Origin: Methanobrevibacter_A sp964431035
Lineage (GTDB): Archaea > Methanobacteriota > Methanobacteria > Methanobacteriales > Methanobacteriaceae
DNA length: 64,000 nucleotides
NCBI GenBank assembly: GCA_964431035.1
Contig: CAYSIF010000003.1
Coordinates: forward strand, 1 to 64,000
Direction of reading: 5' to 3'
The position numbers were made by a program, and so were the translations under genes. Numbering within the stretch: the stretch's first letter is position 1; every line of letters begins with the position of its first letter. This document shows positions 51,500 through 61,139 of this stretch, in pieces. The notes beneath the pieces were generated by a model that made no database searches, was not told the DNA's origin, and was given only the letters and a program-made list of their open reading frames with translations.

Positions 51500-51967
51500 A
51501 TGGTTGAAAAAACAGATTATGATAGTTTTATTTACTTAAACGGTGAATATCAAAGATTAAATAATAGTCAAGTTATTGTAAATACTGCAGATTTAGAAGA
51601 ATATTATACAAAAGAAGATATAGATTCCTATTTATCATCTAAAGCAGACAAAAGTGAAATACCTGAAGATTATGTTTCAACAAATCAATTAAATGAAGCA
51701 TTATCTAATATTAACTTCACATTTGATTTATGCAAAATCGTTACAACACTCCCAAATACAGATATTGAAACAGATAAATTATATCTAGTTCCTAATTCTA
51801 TTGAAAATGATAAAAACAAGTATGATATTTATATCTACGTCAACGGATGGGAACGAATCGATGCAATAGAATTAGATCTAACAGAATATGTTAAAACTAA
51901 TGAAGTTTACAGTAAAAATGAAATAGACTCTTTAATTGGTGATATAAGCACATATTTGGGAGAATAA
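51500..51967 (+). CDS. Short fibre segment with beta module
   Basis: Encodes 155 residues. It starts with a half module (F-I-Y-L-N-G-E-Y-Q-R-L-N), carries Y-Y-T-K-E-D-I-D-S-Y-L-S-S-K-A-D fibre repeats, and contains a full module with Y-L-V-P-N ... Y-D-I-Y-I-Y-V-N ... I-E-L-D-L-T-E-Y close to one in the 48684 protein. It ends in a short coiled region. It shares design with its neighbours. Confidence 0.6.
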   Translation: MVEKTDYDSFIYLNGEYQRLNNSQVIVNTADLEEYYTKEDIDSYLSSKADKSEIPEDYVSTNQLNEALSNINFTFDLCKIVTTLPNTDIETDKLYLVPNSIENDKNKYDIYIYVNGWERIDAIELDLTEYVKTNEVYSKNEIDSLIGDISTYLGE

Positions 51968-51969
51968 TA

Positions 51970-53106
51970 ATGTCATTGGAAAATCAATTACACACCTTAA
52001 GAGATTTGCTTAAAACAAAAATAGAATCTAAATTTAAAACAACAACCACATCAACAGATATTTTAAATTTAATTGAAGAATTAAACTCACTAATCTATTC
52101 AAAATTTTCAAATGCCCACATTATAACTAAACCCGCTATAATTCAACTAACTATTAGTGAAAAAATATATACGGCTGCAAAATACTTAGAAACAGTTTTA
52201 TTAGAAGCTAATGTTAATTGTAACATGAAAAATGGTTTCACTACACTAATTGGAAAAATAGATGATATTATAATTCCTAAGAAAAACAGTACAGTTAGTT
52301 TAAATTTAAACCCAAGCACAATAACTTATGAAGGAAGCACAACTGCAAGTGCATCAGGTTATGGAACCATCAAAATAGGAACAACAAATGGTGGAAGTCA
52401 AATAGCAACAGGTAATGGAAGTGCAAGCGGAACATACACACCACCAAGTGCAGGAAATAAAACAATCTACGCAACAAGCTCCGGAAACAGCACATATAAT
52501 GGGGCAAGCAACAGTAAAACACTAACAGTAAATAAAGCAAACAGCAGCACAAGTATAGGGCTATCAAGCACAAGTATTAATATTGGAGACAGTGTAACAA
52601 TAACCGTATATGGTACAGGAACACTAAAAATAGGTACAAGCTCAGGAGCATCAGATATTGGAACCCTAACAAGTAGTGGAGCAACACTAAAATACACACC
52701 AACCACTATAGGAACAAAAACCATCTACATAACAAGCACAGGAGACAGTAACTATAATGGAGCAAGCAATAGCAGAACACTAACAGTAAACAAAATAAGC
52801 ACTAAATTTACAAATGCAAGCACCAGTGTAAGCAAAGGAGGAAGCTTCACAGTATACTTAAAAGATACTAACAACAATACACTATCGGGTCAACACGTAT
52901 CAATAACAGCAAAAGGAACACCACAGGGAAGCACCACAGAATATACAAAAACATATGACGTAACAAGTGACACAAATGGAAAACTAAGCGTAGACCTAAA
53001 CCTAAGCTGGGGAAATACCACAATAAACTTCTCATGCTCATATTCAGGAACAGATACCAAATACAAAAGCTGTACAGGAACATATAACATAACATACACA
53101 AGTTAA
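51970..53106 (+). CDS. Ig-like repeat tail protein
   Basis: Encodes 378 residues. A helical N-terminal part (about 100 residues) precedes at least three Ig-like domains, two of them closely alike (Y-G-T-I-K-I-G and T-G-T-L-K-I-G, each closing with Y-N-G-A-S-N-S-x-T-L-T-V-N-K). Similar domains occur in adhesin-like proteins of Methanobrevibacter and Methanosphaera. It probably forms a tail appendage that binds the host. Confidence 0.68.
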   Translation: MSLENQLHTLRDLLKTKIESKFKTTTTSTDILNLIEELNSLIYSKFSNAHIITKPAIIQLTISEKIYTAAKYLETVLLEANVNCNMKNGFTTLIGKIDDIIIPKKNSTVSLNLNPSTITYEGSTTASASGYGTIKIGTTNGGSQIATGNGSASGTYTPPSAGNKTIYATSSGNSTYNGASNSKTLTVNKANSSTSIGLSSTSINIGDSVTITVYGTGTLKIGTSSGASDIGTLTSSGATLKYTPTTIGTKTIYITSTGDSNYNGASNSRTLTVNKISTKFTNASTSVSKGGSFTVYLKDTNNNTLSGQHVSITAKGTPQGSTTEYTKTYDVTSDTNGKLSVDLNLSWGNTTINFSCSYSGTDTKYKSCTGTYNITYTS

Positions 53107-53114
53107 AAAAACAA

Positions 53115-54377
53115 ATGGTTAATACAATAAACTTTAAAAAAAGAACCTATGATGATATATTCCTATCACTTTTAATAGATGGATATAAAGAAGGTCTTTT
53201 AAGCACAGATGCAAACTTCTTAGACTACATACAAAATACAGAAGATATAGAAAACATACTAATACTGGACTACAGTATCATAGCATACCAATTAAGCATA
53301 TTCTACGAAGATGCAGAAAAAATCTATCAAAGCAAAGATTTAAACCTGGCAACAGGAATAGATCTTGACAACATTGGAAAAGAAAAAGGAATAACACGAC
53401 CTAACGCAACATATCCAGAAACATTAGTAACATTCTACAGAAAAACAGAAGGAAACAATGAAATAATAATACCAAAAGGAACAAGAATAGGAAACTACAC
53501 AACAGACAGCCCAATATACCAAACATTAGAAACCAAATCAATACCTGCAATAAAAAACGAAGATAACTTCACAATAGATGGACAATCATATCCCTACGTA
53601 CAGATAAACACACGATGCCAAACATCAGGATATGACGGAAGAATAAACACAGGAGAACTAACAGAAATAATAGATAACTTCACAGGAAGAGACTCCGTAT
53701 ACTGTATAAACACAAAAGGATCAAGCGGAGGAAGACCCTCATACAATGATGAAAAATACAGAGAATTACTCAAAAAATGGGCTAAAATATTTCAAAGAGG
53801 AAACCTCGAATGTTACATCAACTACTTAGAAAGAGTAGATGGACTTGACAGTTACTTTTTAATACCACGATGGAACTATCCAGGCACAATAAAAATCGTA
53901 GTAAGCCCACCAACAAAAGAACTAATAGGAAGAATACAAGAAGATTGTGAAAACACAATCGGACTATGTAAAGAAGCAGTAACAGTAGTAGGGGCAAAAG
54001 AAAAGAAAATCACAATAAACTGTGTATGTAATGTGGATATTGATGAAATAATACCATACTCTCAAGTTCAAAAAGACAATATCTCAGAAAGAGTAAAATA
54101 TGCAATATATGAATATATAATGGGATATGATGACAATATAGAAAATATTCACTACTCTGGACTTCTTATTGGTCAAGATTTCATACCTTATAAATGTGGA
54201 GTCTATGTTGGAGATAAAATAAGTGAAATTAAGGATGTTACATTTTTAAATAATACATTACCTTATGAAACAGACACATCTGGTAAGGTAATTTATAATC
54301 CGGCTAATAATATTCCTATTGATTCTGAAGAGATTGCAACTGTTAGTTTAGAAGACATTTATGTTACTGTCCAATAG
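53115..54377 (+). CDS. Baseplate J-like protein
   Basis: Encodes 420 residues. It shows the gpJ/gp47-type pattern: L-A-T-G-I-D-L-D-N-I-G-K-E-K-G, then Y-P-E-T-L-V-T-F-Y-R, P-K-G-T-R-I-G, and A-K-I-F-Q-R-G ... Y-L-E-R-V-D-G-L. Baseplate J forms the wedge ring that triggers sheath contraction. The gpI-like protein follows after one inserted gene, as in P2-type order. Confidence 0.88.
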   Translation: MVNTINFKKRTYDDIFLSLLIDGYKEGLLSTDANFLDYIQNTEDIENILILDYSIIAYQLSIFYEDAEKIYQSKDLNLATGIDLDNIGKEKGITRPNATYPETLVTFYRKTEGNNEIIIPKGTRIGNYTTDSPIYQTLETKSIPAIKNEDNFTIDGQSYPYVQINTRCQTSGYDGRINTGELTEIIDNFTGRDSVYCINTKGSSGGRPSYNDEKYRELLKKWAKIFQRGNLECYINYLERVDGLDSYFLIPRWNYPGTIKIVVSPPTKELIGRIQEDCENTIGLCKEAVTVVGAKEKKITINCVCNVDIDEIIPYSQVQKDNISERVKYAIYEYIMGYDDNIENIHYSGLLIGQDFIPYKCGVYVGDKISEIKDVTFLNNTLPYETDTSGKVIYNPANNIPIDSEEIATVSLEDIYVTVQ

Positions 54378-54423
54378 TTATTTATATTATTAAGATAAAA
54401 TTCTTATTTGTTGATGGGAGTGT

Positions 54424-54879
54424 TTGCATATATATCACCTTATTTTTAGCGTATTTGAAACATGTTCCATCAATAAAATATTATTAGGGGTTTTAATCTG
54501 TGGGAATAAGGATTATATTATTATAATTTTAATAATTATTGTTATTTTATGTAGTATTACTTTATTATCTATTAATGGAGTTTTTAATGGAGATAACAAT
54601 ATTAATTCAACTAATATAACTAATTCAACTAATTCTACAGTCAATGCAACAAATATAACAAATACAAGTACAAGTACTCACACTCAAACTAGTAGTAATC
54701 ATAGATCTTCTAGTAGTTCAAATTCTAATAGTTATGATTCTGATGATCCGTTAAGTGTTAGGGGAATGCCAGATGAGAATTATATGAGAGATCAACCTAC
54801 TCGTGAGGTTAATGGGCATCGTTACAAATTGATTTATGATGATAATGGGCATCCAAGTTATTGGTATCCAATGAATTAA
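54424..54879 (+). CDS. Membrane-anchored Ser/Thr/Asn-rich surface protein (moron)
   Basis: Encodes up to 151 residues from a TTG with GGGAG upstream; a later start near the membrane helix is possible. A strongly hydrophobic segment (about 30-50) is followed by an Asn/Ser/Thr-rich stalk with many N-x-T/S sites. A compact tail rich in Tyr, Asp and His closes it. It lies between baseplate J and gpI-like genes with its own AT promoter. This suggests a cargo gene that changes the host surface. Resembles the protein at 10578 in layout. Confidence 0.6.
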   Translation: MHIYHLIFSVFETCSINKILLGVLICGNKDYIIIILIIIVILCSITLLSINGVFNGDNNINSTNITNSTNSTVNATNITNTSTSTHTQTSSNHRSSSSSNSNSYDSDDPLSVRGMPDENYMRDQPTREVNGHRYKLIYDDNGHPSYWYPMN

Positions 54880-54896
54880 TATTTATAAAAATTTTA

Positions 54897-57800
54897 ATGA
54901 GAACGTTACAAGAGAAATTACTTAATTATTATCCTAATTTTTTAACTAAACTTCCTGATAGTGTTCAGTATAGGTTTGTTAAGACAATTAGGAATAGTTT
55001 ACTTCCAATTTATCAAACTTTAAAGATTTTAAGTTTACAGGAGAATTTAGATAGACCTATTCAAATTTGGAAAGAACAGAATAAACCTAGAGTTTATAAT
55101 TTGCATTTTAATGTTTTATTGGAAAATATTGAAACTGTTGAAATTTATAGGGAGAATTTGAATAGTGTTGAAGATGATTTGTTAGAGGCTTTTCATTATA
55201 CATTTGATGAATGTAAGTCTGATTTTTATCATGTTTTAAGGGATATTCACACTGATAATAATGAAATAATTCCAAATTCCAGATATTACATATACGTTAA
55301 GACATATGATGAGTATGAATTTTACAAGGGCTTTCCAGAAAATGATTATAAAGTCGAGGATTATCTAAAGATATATGAAAACATTAATTTTGATGGAACC
55401 TACAGTTTAGAATTTAAAACCATTGCATTATCCAATATCTACAGGGTTGAAATTGAAACATATAAGAAAAACAGTAAAAACATACTTGAATTATCAGATG
55501 TTACAAATGAAAAATTCACAGAACTTAAACAATCCTACTCAAAAAAGTTTCAAAAAATCTTAAAAGAAGATTTACTTCAAAATAAATATGTATTTAAAGT
55601 TTACACATGTGAAAATAAAATAGATTCAAATATTATCAACCCACAGGTTTACAGTATAAGTTTATCTAGAAATAAAGTTGAAGAAGATATTTTTAGTCAT
55701 GATTATGCTTTAGATATTATCGGATCAAGACTTAACTTCCCAAGATCTAAATTTAACCTATACTCTGGAGAAGGAACTAATTATGATATTAATTCCGATT
55801 CAGAATATATAAAATTCTATAAAAACACAGAACCTGCTTTTAATAATAAATATACTGAGGATGATTATCATTATAGTAAACGTATGAAATTTTACTGTGA
55901 AAATATCCAACCACAAATAGCAGACTCAAGTATTGGAGAAAATGTACTGGAGTTCACACCCCACAGAAAAAACACTAAAATCAACAATCCCTTAGAACTG
56001 CCCCAATTGGAAATATACAAATATTGGGGAATAATACCTGAAATAATTAACAGAGACAAGTATATAGTTAAACAAAATACTGACACTATGCGTGGAGTAC
56101 TTTGTGGAGTGGGAGATGAAGGTATTAAAGTTCCAACAAAAATTGAACTTAAAAAAACCCCAAAACTAACAATAGGTATTGAATCTAAACTTACAGCAAT
56201 AGTACAAGCAACAGATACATGTGAAATTGTAAATAAAGGAAATGTACTATTTAAAATAAAACAAGGAACCGAAATACTAACAAAAAAAGTTAAAATAGAA
56301 AATTATCAGGCAGTACTAAATTACACACCTAAAAACTTTGGAAATTTAACAATAGAATTAACATATCAAGGTACAGGGAAATACAAAAGAAGTAAAAAAA
56401 TATATAGTGATAATGAAGCAATATTTGTAAACCGTGTTCCAGTAAAAATCTACGCATCAAATGTAAGAACAATTAAAGAAAAACCATTCATTTTAGCAAC
56501 TCATCTTGTAAGCACAAGAGACAATGATGAAAAAATTAACGGAAATGTATACTTTAAAATACAAGATATAAAAACTACAGAAACCTACAATATTAGTTAT
56601 GCGCCGGAAGGATATCTTAATGACTATAAAAATGAAGTTAAACATTTAGAACCACAACTACTCATAAATCTAATTCCAGTAGGCGATTATACAGTAAGTG
56701 CATATTACTCAGGATCAGATACATTCGAACCAAACACTACAAATTTCAAACTAAAAATAACAGAAGAAGAAGGAGATACATATATTCACTCCATATTCAT
56801 ACCTCCTAAACATATAAGCTGCAAACTATACAACAATGATGGTGTAGCATTAAACAATAAAGAAATAAAACTAAAATACAAAAATGTTACATTAGATACA
56901 ATAAAAACACAAAAAACACATTACACACCATTCACCAACACTGCAATAATTCCAGAAAACCTTGGGGATTTAGAATTAACATTTTATGGGGATGACGAAT
57001 ATAAACCAACAAACTATAAAATACCAATATTCGAACCATTCACACTAGAAAACACAATAATACTAATCAATAATGAAATTAATTGTCTAAAAGATAAAAA
57101 TAACATTCTAAATGCAATATTATACAGTAAACAAGGACAATTACTAAAAAATCAAAATCTAAAATGGTTTATAGATAATGAAATCTATGAAACAACAACC
57201 GATAATAATGGAGTTGCAACACTAAACTACACACCAACAACACTTGGAGAATACACATTAAACATACAATACCTTGGTGAAAACTTAAGATACTATCCAA
57301 CGGAAGCAAACTCAAAAATAAATGTAATAGACACACTAAAAACAAACTTAACAGTCAATACAAATACTGTTTATGTTGATGGTGAAATGATAGTAACACT
57401 AACTGATGAAAACCAAGAAAAAATACCAAACCAAACAATATACTTAAAAAACACCACAAAAACAGATTCCACATATAATGAAATATTCGCAAGCTCAAAA
57501 ACCAACACTCTGGGACAGGCAACAATAAAATTCAACATGTCACCAAGAACAAATAAACAAATACAAATAATATTTGAAGGTGATGAATACTATCAAAGCT
57601 CAAAATTAGATATTGAAGACTTCACAGTAAAAAAACACCCATTAAATATAAGTTCAACACCACTAAGAGGCAGTGAAATAATATACTCAGATGCAATGTG
57701 TGTTAAAACAACTGTAAGAGATGGAGATACATTAGAACCATTAGAAAATATTCCAGTATACTGGCACTTCACAAGAATAAATACTGGAGCAAATGAAAGA

Positions 57801-59267
57801 ATCGGACCAATACTTACAAACAAACAGGGAATAGCAGAACATAAAATAGAATACGCACAGGGAAACTACACATATGGAGTAATAATAGAAGAATCAGAAA
57901 AATACAAAAACAAAGACACATATTCTCAGGAAGAATACAGAATACCATTTAAAATAACAAAAAACACCAACCAAACAGAAAACATAAAAACATTCAAAAT
58001 ATCAACAACACCACAAACAATAAAAGCAGGAGACCCATACAATGTTACAGTAAACCTAACTGGAGAATCCAATATAACTCCAACAGGAAAAGTAGTAATA
58101 TACACGGGAGAAAACAATAATGGAACACTAACTGGAATACAGGGAGAAATAGAACTAAAAGACATAGGAACAGCATACGCCTCCACACAGCTAAACTCCC
58201 TAATAAATGCAAAACCAAACACCTACACAATAAAAGCATACTACACTGGAGACACACTATATAAACCTGCAGACAGTCAAAAATACACCAATGGAACAAG
58301 TACAATCACAGTAGAAAATACAGAAAACATCACAACAAAAAAGAACCTCACAAAATTCACACTGGATATAGAAGAATCTACTATATATGCAGGTGAAGAA
58401 TACACAATAAATATAAAAGTACTTGGAGAAGATGAAACTCCAACAGGAACAGTTAAAATATACACACAAAACAATCACACAGGATACCAAGGGGAAGGAC
58501 AACTAGACTCTAACGGAACCCTAAAAATCAAACTAAAATCAAACACCAATGCAAACCCAAACACCTACAAATTATATGCATACTATGCTGGAGATAATAC
58601 ATATAATATTGCAGACAGTTTTGAATACACCAATGGAACAGATACCATCCAAATAAAAAATAAAAACACTAATACCGACTCCACAATAAAAACAACACCA
58701 TCAATGAGTTTCACAGCAAATCCAAACCCAGTAACAAACAATATATACACGCTAAAAGTAAACTTACCAACAAACAGCACAGGATCTGTAAACTTCATGC
58801 AAAATGGAATAAACATAAACACAATACTCGTAAACCAAGGACTTGCAACACTAACATTAGATACATCACAAATCAACCCAAACAATGGAACATTCACAGC
58901 ATACTATAGTGGAGATAACAACTACACAAGCAAAACAGAAGAACTAACACTACAAAAAATAGAAACAAAAAAAGACACAACACTAACACCACAATCAAAC
59001 ACACTTACTAAAGGTGGAGAATTTAAAATAAAACTAACAGATACAAATGGAAACCCAATTGCAGGATACAGAATAAACATAATCTTTTCATTAAACGGAC
59101 AATCACAAAGTTTCTCACCACAACCAACAGACATCAACGGACTAACAAGCATAACAATAAACTATGACAGACCAACTGGAACAATATTCACAGTAAACTA
59201 CTCATTCGATGGAAACAATACATATAACAGTTCAACTGGAGAAACACAAATAAGATATATAAATTAA
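54897..59267 (+). CDS. gpI-like baseplate protein fused to long Ig-repeat fibre
   Basis: Encodes 1456 residues from the ATG at 54897; a TTG at 54861 lies in the preceding gene. The N-terminal 200 residues (L-L-N-Y-Y-P-N-F-L-T-K-L-P-D-S) occupy the position of phage tail protein I next to J. From about residue 400 roughly ten Ig-like domains follow, with the typical P-T-G-T-V-K-I-Y-T and Y-Y-(S/A)-G-D-x-x-Y repeats of archaeal adhesin-like proteins. It is probably the main host-recognition fibre. Codons change from T- to A-rich near 55290. Confidence 0.72.
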   Translation: MRTLQEKLLNYYPNFLTKLPDSVQYRFVKTIRNSLLPIYQTLKILSLQENLDRPIQIWKEQNKPRVYNLHFNVLLENIETVEIYRENLNSVEDDLLEAFHYTFDECKSDFYHVLRDIHTDNNEIIPNSRYYIYVKTYDEYEFYKGFPENDYKVEDYLKIYENINFDGTYSLEFKTIALSNIYRVEIETYKKNSKNILELSDVTNEKFTELKQSYSKKFQKILKEDLLQNKYVFKVYTCENKIDSNIINPQVYSISLSRNKVEEDIFSHDYALDIIGSRLNFPRSKFNLYSGEGTNYDINSDSEYIKFYKNTEPAFNNKYTEDDYHYSKRMKFYCENIQPQIADSSIGENVLEFTPHRKNTKINNPLELPQLEIYKYWGIIPEIINRDKYIVKQNTDTMRGVLCGVGDEGIKVPTKIELKKTPKLTIGIESKLTAIVQATDTCEIVNKGNVLFKIKQGTEILTKKVKIENYQAVLNYTPKNFGNLTIELTYQGTGKYKRSKKIYSDNEAIFVNRVPVKIYASNVRTIKEKPFILATHLVSTRDNDEKINGNVYFKIQDIKTTETYNISYAPEGYLNDYKNEVKHLEPQLLINLIPVGDYTVSAYYSGSDTFEPNTTNFKLKITEEEGDTYIHSIFIPPKHISCKLYNNDGVALNNKEIKLKYKNVTLDTIKTQKTHYTPFTNTAIIPENLGDLELTFYGDDEYKPTNYKIPIFEPFTLENTIILINNEINCLKDKNNILNAILYSKQGQLLKNQNLKWFIDNEIYETTTDNNGVATLNYTPTTLGEYTLNIQYLGENLRYYPTEANSKINVIDTLKTNLTVNTNTVYVDGEMIVTLTDENQEKIPNQTIYLKNTTKTDSTYNEIFASSKTNTLGQATIKFNMSPRTNKQIQIIFEGDEYYQSSKLDIEDFTVKKHPLNISSTPLRGSEIIYSDAMCVKTTVRDGDTLEPLENIPVYWHFTRINTGANERIGPILTNKQGIAEHKIEYAQGNYTYGVIIEESEKYKNKDTYSQEEYRIPFKITKNTNQTENIKTFKISTTPQTIKAGDPYNVTVNLTGESNITPTGKVVIYTGENNNGTLTGIQGEIELKDIGTAYASTQLNSLINAKPNTYTIKAYYTGDTLYKPADSQKYTNGTSTITVENTENITTKKNLTKFTLDIEESTIYAGEEYTINIKVLGEDETPTGTVKIYTQNNHTGYQGEGQLDSNGTLKIKLKSNTNANPNTYKLYAYYAGDNTYNIADSFEYTNGTDTIQIKNKNTNTDSTIKTTPSMSFTANPNPVTNNIYTLKVNLPTNSTGSVNFMQNGININTILVNQGLATLTLDTSQINPNNGTFTAYYSGDNNYTSKTEELTLQKIETKKDTTLTPQSNTLTKGGEFKIKLTDTNGNPIAGYRINIIFSLNGQSQSFSPQPTDINGLTSITINYDRPTGTIFTVNYSFDGNNTYNSSTGETQIRYIN

Positions 59268-59276
59268 AAAAGGATT

Positions 59277-59840
59277 ATGGCTGATAGAGGAATAATAGAT
59301 ATAGCAAATACAGATTCAAACGGAAATGTAGGAGTAACTGTAAGACTAACAGATACTAATGGAACATTACTTGAAAATATAAAAATAACTGGTGAAGACA
59401 CAGATAACAGTTTCACAGAAGCACCAATAATAGGAACACCAAACACTAGTAACAGTCTAACAGCATATAAATCAGGAAAAACATGCATCCTAAAAGCAAT
59501 TAACCTAGAAACACGAGTAGGATACGATGGCTACGGAACAAAAAATGGTTTTTATAATATGGCAACACTACCTGCAACTGACCAATATAAAAACCTATTC
59601 ACACCAAAAACAAACCAATGGTGGTATAATGAAATAACACTACTTCAAAGCTTAACAATTAAAGCAAATAAGAAAAATGACAATGGAACATACACAGAAA
59701 CGGAACAACTAATAAATAATCCATATTATATGAGCTTCGGATTGGACACAAATGGAATACTATACAACCGACTAGAAAGAAAATTAACAACAAATTCTCT
59801 AGTTAATGGTGTTAATTTCACACTCGTATATCTAGTATAA
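59277..59840 (+). CDS. Hypothetical tail/adsorption protein
   Basis: Encodes 187 residues, beta-rich with polar loops and aromatic pairs (Q-W-W-Y-N-E). It lies ten bases after the Ig-repeat giant and two bases before the next gene. No family is recognised. Gene order suggests an attachment-site or fibre-tip protein. Confidence 0.6.
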   Translation: MADRGIIDIANTDSNGNVGVTVRLTDTNGTLLENIKITGEDTDNSFTEAPIIGTPNTSNSLTAYKSGKTCILKAINLETRVGYDGYGTKNGFYNMATLPATDQYKNLFTPKTNQWWYNEITLLQSLTIKANKKNDNGTYTETEQLINNPYYMSFGLDTNGILYNRLERKLTTNSLVNGVNFTLVYLV

Positions 59841-59841
59841 G

Positions 59842-60447
59842 ATGTCATGTAATAATAAATATATGTATACGAGGGAAAACTGGAATCCTAATGTGTACAA
59901 TATAAATATTGATTATAAAAACATTCCAACAAACCGCAGAGCATTAATTACCGATGAAGTTCAAGAAATAAGTAACCTTTCACTTCCACTTAGTCAAAAA
60001 TCATTTGTACAATATAAAACACGAAACCTAACAAACGATAAAAACAATATAAAAATAACAAACCAATACCAATTCATAAAGCTAAACACCCAAAATACAA
60101 TACTGCTGGAAGATTTGGAAGAAAAAATATTTATAGAAGACTCATTTACAAAAGAAGAAAAAGAACTCTACAAATACACAATAAGGTTAAATTTAAATGA
60201 AATAAAATGTGCAGAAATTAAAACAAATAAAAACATTAGAATAAATACAAATCTCACATCATATACTATAGAAAAAGATTCTAAAACAATAGATATTCAA
60301 ACTGAAAACAAAACAACAGGTAAAACTTATTTTTTAAGTGATGGAAAACCAATAAAATTACACTTCATAGGATATAATGGAATAGTGAATTTAATACTTA
60401 AAACAAACAACAAAGAATACTTTAAAGAACTAATAACATATGTCTAA
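59842..60447 (+). CDS. Hypothetical tail-region protein
   Basis: Encodes 201 residues with a central stretch of alternating strands and Lys/Asn/Thr-rich loops. The ATG follows the previous stop by one base. It overlaps the next gene by eight bases. No domain is recognised. It belongs to the adsorption gene cluster by position. Confidence 0.6.
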   Translation: MSCNNKYMYTRENWNPNVYNINIDYKNIPTNRRALITDEVQEISNLSLPLSQKSFVQYKTRNLTNDKNNIKITNQYQFIKLNTQNTILLEDLEEKIFIEDSFTKEEKELYKYTIRLNLNEIKCAEIKTNKNIRINTNLTSYTIEKDSKTIDIQTENKTTGKTYFLSDGKPIKLHFIGYNGIVNLILKTNNKEYFKELITYV

Positions 60448-61132
60448 TTTAAATATAAAAGGAAAATACCAAATCAATATTCTTTTTACAAGAATGTTTA
60501 AACAATACAAGGTTCCACTAATTAAAAAATCCAACCTGATAACAAATAATGGTATAAAATTCTTCACAGAACGTATTGCAGGACTTACAAACGATTCCAT
60601 ATATGAAATATGCCTTGGAAAAATAAATGAAAACACAAGAAAAGTAAGTAAAAATGACACAGAACTATTTAATGAAATAGACCAGGTAGCACCTGCAATA
60701 GGAATAGAAGACAATAAAATAGTACTACAATCCACAATACTAACAGACGATATGGAAGATATTTGTGAAATAGGTGTTAAAACAGAAGGAACAACTGATA
60801 ATAACTACCAGGGAATCCTAATATCTCATGACACATTCGAACCTTTAACTGATTTAAACATAACAGCAAACTTCCTACTAAAATACACATTCACATTAGA
60901 AAATACAGACAATAATATCAACTGGCAAATAACAGAAGATTCCAATATCTATAAAACACCATATACAGAAAACCCAACCAATATCACAAATAAAGAATAC
61001 ACAATTTATACGGAATGCAGTAACATGGAAACATTAAAAGAAACACCATACTCCTATTATTTCATAGAAAATACATTATATATTAATTCACCAAACAATC
61101 CATTAAAAGAAGACTTAAATATAATAATATAA
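60440..61132 (+). CDS. Hypothetical tail fibre-associated protein
   Basis: Encodes 230 residues. The region G-I-K-F-F-T-E-R-I-A-G followed by I-Y-E-I-C-L-G and later I-V-L-Q-S-T-I-L resembles the attachment domain of some phage fibre proteins that bind baseplates. The rest is beta-rich. The assignment is tentative; the gene order is the main support. Confidence 0.55.
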   Translation: MSNLNIKGKYQINILFTRMFKQYKVPLIKKSNLITNNGIKFFTERIAGLTNDSIYEICLGKINENTRKVSKNDTELFNEIDQVAPAIGIEDNKIVLQSTILTDDMEDICEIGVKTEGTTDNNYQGILISHDTFEPLTDLNITANFLLKYTFTLENTDNNINWQITEDSNIYKTPYTENPTNITNKEYTIYTECSNMETLKETPYSYYFIENTLYINSPNNPLKEDLNIII

Positions 61133-61139
61133 AAGAAGA

